From Dyella_A sp049445995 (GTDB taxonomy: Bacteria; Pseudomonadota; Gammaproteobacteria; Xanthomonadales; Rhodanobacteraceae): a DNA stretch of 64,000 nucleotides. The notes under the pieces were generated by a model that did no database searches, was not told where the DNA came from, and saw only the letters and a list, made by a program, of their open reading frames with translations. Positions 16,147 to 23,683 of this stretch are shown in pieces; the first letter of the stretch is position 1; each line of letters begins with the position of its first letter. The stretch is taken from contig NZ_JBMSDZ010000007.1 of NCBI RefSeq assembly GCF_049445995.1, positions 124,001 through 188,000 on the forward strand, read 5' to 3'. The position numbers and the translations under genes were made by a program.

Positions 16147-16878
16147 TCAGCCTTCCGCCAGCGCGGCGCGCTGCGCGGCGACCAGTTCGGCCACCCCCTT
16201 CTCGGCCAACGCCAGCAGCGCGTCCATCTCGTCGCGGCGGAACGCATGGCCCTCGGCGGTGCCCTGCACCTCGATGAAGCCGCCGCCGTCGTTCATCACC
16301 ACGTTCATGTCGGTGTCGCAGTTGGAATCCTCGGCGTAGTCGAGGTCGAGCACCGGCACGCCCTGATAGATGCCCACCGACACCGCCGCCACCGCACCGA
16401 TGATCGGATGGCGCTTGAGATGCTCGCGCACCATCAGGTGGTTCACCGCATCGACCAGCGCCACGTAGGCGCCGGTGATCGCCGCGGTGCGGGTGCCGCC
16501 GTCGGCCTGGATCACGTCGCAGTCGAGCGTGATCACGCGCTCGCCCAGCGCCTGGCGGTTGACGCAGGCGCGCAGGCTGCGGCCGATCAGCCGCTGGATC
16601 TCCATGGTGCGCCCGCCCTGCCCGCCCTTGGCCGCCTCGCGTTGCATGCGCGTGTGGGTGGCGCGCGGCAGCATGCCGTATTCGGCGGTGACCCAGCCCT
16701 CGCCCTTGCCGCGCAGCCACGGTGGCACGCGGTCCTCGATGCTGGCGGTGCACAGCACGCGGGTGTCGCCGAAACTCACCAGCACCGAGCCTTCGGCATG
16801 GCGGGTGAAGCGGCGTTCGATGGTGATCGGGCGCAGCTGGTCGCTGGCGCGGCCGCTCGGGCGGCTGACGGTTTGCAT
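16147..16878 (-). CDS. rph: Ribonuclease PH
   Basis: A 243-residue phosphorolytic 3' exoribonuclease that trims tRNA 3' ends. Conserved blocks: RPSGRASDQLRPITIERRF, RVPPWLRGKGEGWVTAEYGM, LDCDVIQADGGTRTAAITGA and EDSNCDTDMNVVM. The ATG at 16878 begins M-Q-T-V-S-R-P-S-G-R, the usual N-terminus; a longer frame to 16950 would add non-conserved residues and run toward yicC. Full length and apparently functional. It diverges from yicC, with 80 bp between the starts as a shared promoter region. Confidence 0.96.
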   Translation of the reverse strand: MQTVSRPSGRASDQLRPITIERRFTRHAEGSVLVSFGDTRVLCTASIEDRVPPWLRGKGEGWVTAEYGMLPRATHTRMQREAAKGGQGGRTMEIQRLIGRSLRACVNRQALGERVITLDCDVIQADGGTRTAAITGAYVALVDAVNHLMVREHLKRHPIIGAVAAVSVGIYQGVPVLDLDYAEDSNCDTDMNVVMNDGGGFIEVQGTAEGHAFRRDEMDALLALAEKGVAELVAAQRAALAEG

Positions 16879-16958
16879 GGGTCGGGGAGCCTGGTTGGGC
16901 AGGGCAGGGCCGGAAAGTTTACCATTGCGCTCTTTTCCGCATGTCCGCAAAGGCTTCC

Positions 16959-17819
16959 ATGATCCGCAGCATGACTGCCTACGCCTCGGCCGAGCTGGCC
17001 GGACCCACCGGCACGCTCAGCTGCGAGCTGCGCACGGTCAATCATCGTTATCTGGAAATCAGCCCGCGGCTGCCGGAGGAACTGCGCGGTTTCGAATCGC
17101 TGCTGCGCGAGCGTGTGGCGGCGCGGCTGTCGCGCGGCAAACTCGACCTCACGGTGCGCCTGCGCGGCGAGGATCACGGCGAGTCGCTGCAGGTCAATGC
17201 CGCCGCGCTGGCGCGACTCGGTGGGCTGGCGCGCGAGCTGCTGCCGCGCTTCCCGACGATGCAGGTGGAGTTCACCGAGCTGCTGCGCTTTCCCGGTGTG
17301 CTCGATCGCGCCGAGGTGGACAGCGACACCCTGCAGGCGGCGCTGTTCGACGTGCTCGACCGCGCGCTGGACGCGCTCACCGCCACCCGCGAACGCGAAG
17401 GCGAGAAGACCGCGCAGATGCTGCGCGAGCGACTCGACGCGATCGAGCGCGTGGTCGCCGACGTGCGCGGCTGGATGCCGGAGATCCGCGCCGCGCTGCG
17501 CACCCGGCTGGAAACCCGCCTCGCCGACATCAGGCAGTCCGCCGACCCGGGCCGGCTGGAGCAGGAGCTGGTGCTGCAGATCACCCGCACCGACGTCGAC
17601 GAGGAACTGGACCGCCTCACCACCCACATCGCCGAGGCCCGCCGCGTGCTCGGCCTGGCCGAACCGGTGGGCCGGCGGCTGGATTTCCTGATGCAGGAGT
17701 TCAACCGCGAGGCCAACACGCTGGGCTCCAAGTCGGTCGATGCGCGCAGCACCAACGCGGCGGTGGAGCTGAAGGTGCTGATCGAGCAGATGCGCGAACA
17801 GGTGCAGAACATCGAATGA
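16959..17819 (+). CDS. yicC: YicC/YloC family endoribonuclease
   Basis: A 286-residue protein beginning MIRSMTAYASAEL, the family N-terminus. LRTVNHRYLEISPRLPEEL follows, and the C-terminal DUF1732 part reads RLDFLMQEFNREANTLGSK. YicC proteins are Mn-dependent endoribonucleases involved in sRNA turnover in E. coli (established for the family). I used the second in-frame ATG because it matches the family; the first (16941) would add six residues. It ends in ATGA overlapping the gmk start by 4 bp, the conserved yicC-gmk order. Confidence 0.93.
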   Translation: MIRSMTAYASAELAGPTGTLSCELRTVNHRYLEISPRLPEELRGFESLLRERVAARLSRGKLDLTVRLRGEDHGESLQVNAAALARLGGLARELLPRFPTMQVEFTELLRFPGVLDRAEVDSDTLQAALFDVLDRALDALTATREREGEKTAQMLRERLDAIERVVADVRGWMPEIRAALRTRLETRLADIRQSADPGRLEQELVLQITRTDVDEELDRLTTHIAEARRVLGLAEPVGRRLDFLMQEFNREANTLGSKSVDARSTNAAVELKVLIEQMREQVQNIE

Positions 17820-18442
17820 GCGCGCCGGCGGCAGGGACCCTGTTCGTGGTGGCCGCGCCGTCCGGTGCGGGCAAGTCGACCCTGGTCAACGCGCTGCTAG
17901 AGATCGAGCCGTCGATCTCGCTGTCGGTGTCGCACACCACGCGGCCGCCGCGCACGGGCGAACAGTACGGCCGGCATTACTACTTCGTGGAGCGCGCCGA
18001 GTTCGAGCGTGAGATCGCCGAAGGCATCTTCCTCGAATACGCCGAGGTGCATGGCAACCTCTACGGCACCTCGCGCACCACCGTCGAGGGCCTGCTGGCG
18101 CAGTCGCGCGACGTGCTGCTGGAGATCGACTGGCAGGGCGCGCGGCAGATCCGCGCCAGCAAGCCGGACTGCGTGAGCGTGTTCATCCTGCCGCCCTCGC
18201 GGCCGGAGCTGGAGCGGCGCCTGCGCGGGCGCGGTTCGGACGCGCCGGAGGTGATCGAGCGGCGGCTGCACAATTCGCGCGAGGAAATCGCGCACGCGCA
18301 CGAGTTCGACTACATCGTGGTGAACGATCGCTTCGAGGATGCGCTGGCCGACTTGCGCGCGATCGTGCGCGCGGTGCGCCTGCGCAGCACGCTGCAGTGG
18401 GCGCGCCACGAGGCGCTGATCGCCGACCTGCTGGCGCCGTGA
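17816..18442 (+). CDS. gmk: Guanylate kinase
   Basis: A 208-residue GMP kinase (GMP + ATP to GDP + ADP). The P-loop is APSGAGKST at residues 14-22. GMP-binding residues appear in SHTTRPPRTGEQYGRHYYFV and in EYAEVHGNLYGTS. The LEIDWQGARQI and lid regions are intact. It starts in the ATGA that ends yicC. In many relatives rpoZ and spoT follow directly; here the mla operon sits between gmk and rpoZ. Confidence 0.96.
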   Translation: MSAPAAGTLFVVAAPSGAGKSTLVNALLEIEPSISLSVSHTTRPPRTGEQYGRHYYFVERAEFEREIAEGIFLEYAEVHGNLYGTSRTTVEGLLAQSRDVLLEIDWQGARQIRASKPDCVSVFILPPSRPELERRLRGRGSDAPEVIERRLHNSREEIAHAHEFDYIVVNDRFEDALADLRAIVRAVRLRSTLQWARHEALIADLLAP

Positions 18443-18572
18443 CGCACCGCGAAAACTTGCGTCGATCGCCGCGAACCTGCGCCAGTGCCGGCGGTCTGCG
18501 ACACGCCGCCGCGCGATGGCGCCATCCGCGGCGTTGCATTACCTTGTCCATCTTTGGCCGACCCCGCCTCCC

Positions 18573-19409
18573 ATGACCGAACCCGTCCGCATGCCGACCG
18601 ACGCCGAACCGCTGGTGCGCGTCCGTGGCCTGACCACGGTGCTCAACGGCAAGACCATCTTCGATGCGCTGGACTTGGACATCCCCCGCGGCAGGATCAC
18701 CGCGATCATGGGGCCCAGCGGCACCGGCAAGACCACCCTGCTCAAGCACATCACCGGCCAGATGCACGGCGACCGCGGCGAGGTGTGGGTGGACGGGCGG
18801 AACGTGGCGGGCCTGTCGCGCGAAAAGCTGTTCAAGCTGCGCGAGCAGATCGGCTACCTGTTCCAGAACTCCGCCCTGCTGACCGATTTCGACGTGTTCG
18901 AGAACGTCGCCTTCCCGCTGCGCCAGCACACCGACCTGCCGGAAGAACTGATCCGCAACGTGGTGCTGCTGAAGCTGCAGGCAGTGGGGCTACGCGGCGC
19001 GGCGGCGCTGATGCCCAGCGAGCTGTCCGGCGGCATGGCGCGGCGCGTGGCGCTGGCGCGGGCGATCGTGTTCGACCCGATGCTGATCCTCTATGACGAG
19101 CCGTTCGTCGGGCTCGATCCGATCGCGCTGAACCAGGTGCTGAAACTGATCCGCACGCTCAACGCCACGCTCGGCATCACCAGCGTGCTGGTGGCGCACG
19201 AGCTGGACGCGATCAAGCAGGTGGCCGACCACATCTACCTGATCGCCAACGGCAAGGTGGTGGCGCAGGGCGACCCGAAGACCATCGCCGACGACGGCTC
19301 GCCGTGGACGCGGCAGTTTTTCGGCGGCGAGGCGGATGGCCCGGTGCCGTTCCAGTATCCGGCGGGCGACTACGCCCGGTCGCTCGGTTTTCCGCGGAGC
19401 CAGGCATGA
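18573..19409 (+). CDS. mlaF: MlaF, ATPase of the phospholipid ABC transporter
   Basis: A 278-residue ABC ATPase. Walker A GPSGTGKTTLLK, signature LSGGMARRVALARA and Walker B LILYDEPFVGLDP are all present. The D-loop FVGLDP and the VAHELDAI switch region match MlaF/Ttg2A. It powers the MlaFEDB inner-membrane complex that moves phospholipids between inner and outer membrane. The start at ATG 18573 (MTEPVRMPTDAE) is preferred over an upstream in-frame ATG at 18516 that lies in the gmk-mlaF gap. mlaE starts within its stop. Confidence 0.93.
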   Translation: MTEPVRMPTDAEPLVRVRGLTTVLNGKTIFDALDLDIPRGRITAIMGPSGTGKTTLLKHITGQMHGDRGEVWVDGRNVAGLSREKLFKLREQIGYLFQNSALLTDFDVFENVAFPLRQHTDLPEELIRNVVLLKLQAVGLRGAAALMPSELSGGMARRVALARAIVFDPMLILYDEPFVGLDPIALNQVLKLIRTLNATLGITSVLVAHELDAIKQVADHIYLIANGKVVAQGDPKTIADDGSPWTRQFFGGEADGPVPFQYPAGDYARSLGFPRSQA

Positions 19410-20176
19410 GCGCACAGCCCCAACGCAACGCGGTGACCGAGGCGCTGGCACAGATCGGCGCCTGCGGCCTGTTTCTGCTGACCATCCTGGCCGCCGTGCC
19501 ACGCAGTTTCCGCCACGGTCGCGAGACTGTGCGCCAACTGTGGTTCACCGGCGCGATGAGCCTCACCATCATCATGACCTGCGGCCTGTTCGTGGGCATG
19601 GTGCTGGGCCTGCAGCTGTACTACGTGCTGTCGATCTTCGGCGGCACCGCCGCCAGCGGCACGGTGGTGGCGATCGCGATCTACCGCGAGCTGGGGCCGG
19701 TGGTCACCGCGCTGCTGTTCGCCGGCCGCGCCGGCACCTCGATCACCGCCGAGATCGGCCTGATGCGCGCCACCGACCAGATCGCCGCGATGGAGATGAT
19801 GGCGGTGGACCCGATCGCCTACGTCGTCGCCCCGCGCTTTCTCGCCGGTCTGATCGCGATGCCACTGCTGTGCTGCGTGTTCTGCGCGCTCGGCATCTTC
19901 GGCGGTCATCTGGTCGGGGTGACCTGGCTGGGCATCGACAACGGCACGTTCTGGTCGAACATGACTTCCACCGTCGACGTGTGGAAGGACGTGGTCAACG
20001 GCGTGATCTACAAGAGCCTGGTGTTCGGCGCGGTGGTCTCGCTGATCGCCGTGTACCAGGGCTACACCACGCCGCCGACCAGCGAAGGCGTGGCCTATGC
20101 CACCACCCGTACCGTGGTGGCCTCGTCCATCGCCATCCTGGCGCTGGACTTCGTGCTCACCGCCTTCCTGATGTGA
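19406..20176 (+). CDS. mlaE: MlaE, permease of the phospholipid ABC transporter
   Basis: A 256-residue inner-membrane protein of the MlaE/YrbE family. The AGRAGTSITAEIGLMRATDQIAAM coupling-helix region is the family hallmark, followed by MMAVDPIAYVVAPRFLAG and several hydrophobic spans. It pairs with MlaF to form the transporter core. The ATG is inside the 4-bp ATGA overlap with mlaF. A 46-bp gap separates it from mlaD, the widest gap among mlaF, E, D, C and B. Confidence 0.93.
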   Translation: MSAQPQRNAVTEALAQIGACGLFLLTILAAVPRSFRHGRETVRQLWFTGAMSLTIIMTCGLFVGMVLGLQLYYVLSIFGGTAASGTVVAIAIYRELGPVVTALLFAGRAGTSITAEIGLMRATDQIAAMEMMAVDPIAYVVAPRFLAGLIAMPLLCCVFCALGIFGGHLVGVTWLGIDNGTFWSNMTSTVDVWKDVVNGVIYKSLVFGAVVSLIAVYQGYTTPPTSEGVAYATTRTVVASSIAILALDFVLTAFLM

Positions 20177-20222
20177 CTCCCTTCGTGACCCTTTCCGTTT
20201 CTTCCGCCTCGAGGATCGTGCC

Positions 20223-21077
20223 GTGACCCAGCGAAAATCCTATGCCGTCGGCACCGGCCTGTTCATCGTGCTCGGCTTTGCCGCGCTGGCCTACCTGGCC
20301 ACGCAGACCACCTCGGTCGCCAACGTGCACCAGGGGGCCAGTTACACGGTGACCACCCATTTCGCCAACGTCGGCCAGCTCAAGGAGCGCGCCCCGGTGA
20401 AGATCGCCGGCGTGCGCGTGGGGCAGGTGCAGTCCATCGTCCTGGAGCCCGGCAAGGAGGTGGCCGACGTCACCCTCTCGATCGACAGGAAGTACGACCG
20501 GATCCCGCTCGACTCGGTGGCCACCGTGTTCACCAGCGGACTGCTCGGCGACCAGTACGTGGGACTGCAGTTCGGCAGCTCGAAGAAGTTCGTCGCCGAC
20601 GGCGGTACGCTGGCGTTGAGCAAGTCTGCCGAGCCGCTGGAGACGATGCTGAGCAAGTTCTTTGGTGCCGGCGCGGTGGCCGACAATCTCGGCGGCACCT
20701 ATGCGGTGAAGGCGCGTTTCAGCAACGTCGGCACGCTGTCGCCGGGCGCCCCGGTGAAGATGGCCGGCGTGGCGATCGGCAGCGTGCAGTCAGTGCAGGC
20801 CGATCCGGTCAAGCTCGATGCGCTGGTGACCCTGGCGATCGACAGGAAGTACGACCAGATCCCCGACGACTCCTCGGCGGCGGTGTTCACCAGCGGTTTG
20901 ATCGGCAGCCAGTACGTTGCGATCCAGCCCGGCGGCTCCCCCGACATGCTCAAGGACGGTGACGAGATGATCCTCACCCAGTCCGCAATGCAGCTGGAGG
21001 ACCTGATCGGCAAGTTCCTGGTCAACGGCTCGCCCGGCGACAAGGGCGGCAACAAGCCCGCCGCCGGCGCGAAGTGA
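20223..21077 (+). CDS. mlaD: MlaD-like substrate-binding protein with two tandem MCE domains
   Basis: A 284-residue protein, GTG start. Residues about 8-28 form a membrane anchor (GTGLFIVLGFAALAYLA). Two MCE domains follow: the first about 38-125 (FANVGQLKERAPVKIAGVRV, VFTSGLLGDQYVGLQ), the second about 159-255 (FSNVGTLSPGAPVKMAGVAI, VFTSGLIGSQYVAIQ). The copies match at DNA level too: 20481-20506 and 20838-20863 differ by one base. E. coli MlaD has one MCE domain and assembles as a hexamer. A tandem form would stack two rings or lengthen the tunnel (inference). It sits in the normal MlaD position. Confidence 0.9.
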   Translation: MTQRKSYAVGTGLFIVLGFAALAYLATQTTSVANVHQGASYTVTTHFANVGQLKERAPVKIAGVRVGQVQSIVLEPGKEVADVTLSIDRKYDRIPLDSVATVFTSGLLGDQYVGLQFGSSKKFVADGGTLALSKSAEPLETMLSKFFGAGAVADNLGGTYAVKARFSNVGTLSPGAPVKMAGVAIGSVQSVQADPVKLDALVTLAIDRKYDQIPDDSSAAVFTSGLIGSQYVAIQPGGSPDMLKDGDEMILTQSAMQLEDLIGKFLVNGSPGDKGGNKPAAGAK

Positions 21078-21115
21078 TCGCGCGATTTATGATTCTCTCC
21101 CCTAGGAGTTTCCCC

Positions 21116-21790
21116 ATGCTGCGTCCCCTGGCACTCGCTCTCGCCCTGACCTTCGTTACCTCGCTGGCCGCCCCGGCACTCGCGCAGGACACCGCCGCGG
21201 CGGCGGCCCCCGCCCGGCAGAAGACCCCCGAGCAGGTGGTGCAGACCATCGCGCACGACCTGGACACCGCCATCGCCGGTCACCGCGACGAGCTGAAGAA
21301 CAACAAGCAGAAGCTCATCGGCGTCATCGACGACATCTTCCTGCCGCACTTCGACATCGACTACGCCTCGATTTTGGTGCTCGGGCAGCATGCCCGCGAG
21401 GCCACGCCGGAACAGCGCGAGCGCTTTGCCAAGGCGTTCTACAACTCCATCACCAACCGCTATGCCGAGGGGCTGCTCAACTACACCAAGGGTGCCGTGG
21501 TGGTGCTGCCGTTCAATGGCGACCTCAACGATAAGCGCACCGTGGTGCGCACCCGGGTGGTGCTGGAGGACGGCAAGAAGGTCGCCGTCGACTATGCCTT
21601 CCGCAAGACCCGCGGCGGCGACTGGAAGGCCTACGACGTGATCATCGAGGGCATCTCCTACGTCACCAACTATCGCAATCAGGTGGATGCCGAGATTCGC
21701 AAGGTCGGCATCGACAAGCTGATCGCCAACCTCGAGTCCCGCGGCGAAGACGCGCTCAAGTCGATGGAAAAGGGCGGCAAGGCATCGTGA
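21116..21790 (+). CDS. mlaC: MlaC, periplasmic phospholipid shuttle
   Basis: A 224-residue secreted protein. Signal peptide MLRPLALALALTFVTSLAAPALAQ ends near residue 22-24; the ATG at 21116 has TAGGAG about 8 nt upstream. Mature part: LIGVIDDIFLPHFDIDYAS, RFAKAFYNSITNRYAEGLL and DYAFRKTRGGDWKAYDVIIEG are typical of MlaC/Ttg2D. It ferries phospholipid between the MlaA-porin complex and MlaFEDB. It overlaps mlaB by 4 bp (GTGA). Confidence 0.93.
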   Translation: MLRPLALALALTFVTSLAAPALAQDTAAAAAPARQKTPEQVVQTIAHDLDTAIAGHRDELKNNKQKLIGVIDDIFLPHFDIDYASILVLGQHAREATPEQRERFAKAFYNSITNRYAEGLLNYTKGAVVVLPFNGDLNDKRTVVRTRVVLEDGKKVAVDYAFRKTRGGDWKAYDVIIEGISYVTNYRNQVDAEIRKVGIDKLIANLESRGEDALKSMEKGGKAS

Positions 21791-22092
21791 GCCCGCCCGC
21801 CTCCTTCCAGCTGGAGTCGCGCAGCGACGGCACGCTGGCGGTGAGCGGCGTGCTGACGTTCGACACCGCCCACGCCGCGCTGCGGGCACTGCGCGACAAG
21901 CTCGCCGCGGGCGTGTTCACGGCGCTGGATCTGGCCGGTGTGGAGCGCGGCGACAGTGCCGGCCTGGCGTGCGTGCTGGCCGTGCTGGCCGATGTCCGCG
22001 CGCATGGCCGGGCGCTGACCGTCCGCCATCTGCCCGACGGACTGCGTGCATTGGCCCAGGTGTGCGAGGTCGAGGATCTGCTCACTGCCTGA
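21787..22092 (+). CDS. mlaB: MlaB, STAS-domain subunit of the Mla transporter
   Basis: A 101-residue STAS domain (SGVLTFDTAHAALRALRDKL, ALDLAGVERGDSAGLACVLAVL). The GDSAGLA segment corresponds to the conserved serine loop. MlaB binds MlaF and regulates transporter assembly. GTG start in the GTGA overlap with mlaC. It is last in mlaFEDCB and is followed by a strong terminator. Confidence 0.88.
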   Translation: MSPPASFQLESRSDGTLAVSGVLTFDTAHAALRALRDKLAAGVFTALDLAGVERGDSAGLACVLAVLADVRAHGRALTVRHLPDGLRALAQVCEVEDLLTA

Positions 22093-22115
22093 GGATGGCC
22101 GTCCGACGCCACGAG

Positions 22116-22138
22116 AAAGGGCCCCGCGGGGCCCTTTT
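22116..22138 (+). terminator. Intrinsic terminator after mlaB
   Basis: AAAGGGCCCC and GGGGCCCTTTT form a perfect GC-rich stem with CG in the centre, ending in a T-run on the plus strand. The A-run at the left side gives a U-tail on the minus strand too, so it may also terminate the convergent mlaA transcript. Confidence 0.85.
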
Positions 22139-22173
22139 CGCTGTCCGCTGTCCGCGCCCGTCGGCGCGCGCAG

Positions 22174-23016
22174 TCAGCCCTTGCCGCCGGACGGGTTGGT
22201 CTGGTCCGGATGCTTGTTTTCCCACTGGTGCTGCTCTTCGAGCAACTGGTCGGGATCGAAGTTGTCCTGATCCAGGCCCTGCATCCGGTCGATCACGCTC
22301 GTCGGCGGGTTGCCGTCGTAGATCTTGTAGAGCCGGCGCTGGCGGTAGGCATCGCGCACAAATACATACGGATCGTAGGCCGATTTGAGAAAGCTCTCGG
22401 CATCGAATGCGCGCGAGCGCAGGTTCACCAGGTAGACCAGTTGCGGGATGTACTGTTGGCCGTAATGGTAACTGTGGTTGCGGGCATAGATCGTCAGCGG
22501 GTCGAAGAAATACCCGTCCACCGGCACATGCCAGACGTCGCGCACCGTCGATGGCCCCAGGAAGGGCAGCACGATGTAGTCGCCTTCCGGCACGCCCCAG
22601 CGGGCCAGGGTGATGCCAAAATCGGTCTGCTGCAGCGGCAACCCCAGCGAACTGGCCGGGTCGAACAGGCCGCCGATACCCAGGGTCAGGTTGACCAGGA
22701 AGCGTCCGGTGCTCTGCAGTGCCTGCCTTGGCCGGGCCTGCAGCAGGTCGTTGGCGACCGTGACGGGTTGGCGAAGATTGGTGAAGAAATCGCCGATCGA
22801 GCGGCGCACCGGCGGGTTGGTGACCTTGCGATAGCCTACTGCGACCGGGCGGATCACCGCCTGGTCGACTGCGTCGTTGAACGCATAGACCTTGCGGTTG
22901 TATTTCTCCAGCGGGTCGTCGGTACGCGGCTTGGCGACGGCGCAGCCGGCGAGCAGCGCGACCGCGCCGAGAACGGCCGCGCGGCGCAGCCAGGGAAGGA
23001 GTCTTGGGTGGGGCAT
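22174..23016 (-). CDS. mlaA: MlaA (VacJ) outer-membrane lipoprotein
   Basis: A 280-residue lipoprotein with lipobox LLAGC (Cys25) after a basic, hydrophobic signal. VacJ-family blocks: DPLEKYNRKVYAFNDAVD, GDFFTNLRQPVTVANDLLQ, GRFLVNLTLGIGGLFDPAS and GDYIVLPFLGPSTVRD. MlaA removes mislocalised phospholipids from the outer leaflet and passes them to MlaC. It converges on mlaFEDCB, so every core Mla component lies in 4.5 kb; in E. coli mlaA is unlinked. The C-terminal tail (DPDQLLEEQHQWENKHPDQ) is polar and probably disordered. Confidence 0.94.
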   Translation of the reverse strand: MPHPRLLPWLRRAAVLGAVALLAGCAVAKPRTDDPLEKYNRKVYAFNDAVDQAVIRPVAVGYRKVTNPPVRRSIGDFFTNLRQPVTVANDLLQARPRQALQSTGRFLVNLTLGIGGLFDPASSLGLPLQQTDFGITLARWGVPEGDYIVLPFLGPSTVRDVWHVPVDGYFFDPLTIYARNHSYHYGQQYIPQLVYLVNLRSRAFDAESFLKSAYDPYVFVRDAYRQRRLYKIYDGNPPTSVIDRMQGLDQDNFDPDQLLEEQHQWENKHPDQTNPSGGKG

Positions 23017-23153
23017 CGGTCTCGAATCCGTTGCAGAGCCGGGGGAATGGGTGAAAGTGTACTGCCTGGTTTTATATTATGCACTTATGCACGGTTTCGC
23101 CACGCTTTCGCCCATGGCAGGCGAAGCAACCGGGCATCATACGTGCTGGCCGA

Positions 23154-23183
23154 TTGCCAGCAAAGCGTGCGCTCCGATACACT
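23154..23183 (+). promoter_or_regulatory. Candidate sigma70 promoter for rpoZ-spoT
   Basis: TTGCCA at 23154-23159 is followed after 16 nt by GATACA (or after 18 nt by TACACT), about 40 bp before the rpoZ start. It lies in the 207-bp gap between divergent mlaA and rpoZ. That gap also has an AT-rich stretch (TTTTATATTAT, about 23070-23080) that could serve mlaA. Confidence 0.4.
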
Positions 23184-23223
23184 GAACGACCTTCCAAGTT
23201 GCTTTACCGCCTGAGGATTTCGC

Positions 23224-23514
23224 ATGGCACGCATTACCGTGGAAGACTGCCTTGAGGTGGTCGACAACCGTTTCGAACTGGTGCTGATGGCGACCAAGCG
23301 CGCTCGCCAGTTGTCCAAGGGCGCCGATCCGGCGGTCAATCCCGATCATGACAAGCCGACCGTGCTGGCGCTGCGCGAAATCGCCGATCGCCGTATCGAT
23401 CAGGCCACCATCGACGAGATCGACCGGGCCGAGCGCGAGCGCGCCGAGCGCGAGGCGCTGGAGTGGGCGGCGGCCGAAGTGGATGACGATCTGTCCAAGG
23501 GCGGGGACGACTGA
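23224..23514 (+). CDS. rpoZ: RNA polymerase omega subunit
   Basis: A 96-residue protein beginning MARITVEDCLEVVDNRFEL, the near-invariant omega N-terminus. VLMATKRARQLSKGADP and KPTVLALREIADRRI follow. Omega binds the beta' C-terminus, helps polymerase assembly and forms part of ppGpp site 1. It is followed by spoT, the classic rpoZ-spoT pair that links ppGpp synthesis to its target. The acidic tail is typical of xanthomonads. Confidence 0.96.
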   Translation: MARITVEDCLEVVDNRFELVLMATKRARQLSKGADPAVNPDHDKPTVLALREIADRRIDQATIDEIDRAERERAEREALEWAAAEVDDDLSKGGDD

Positions 23515-23683
23515 GCATGCTCGACGGTTGCCCGATGCATGGTCGCGCCTCGCGGGCTGCCGCCCGCCGACACGGTCTTGCCGTTCGGACGGCTGGCGCG
23601 ATGGCTCCCGGGCACGGGGTGCCTGTCTGAGCGGGCAGCGCATTCCCGCGCCCATTGCCGCGGCGGATCCTTCGGAAGCCGCG

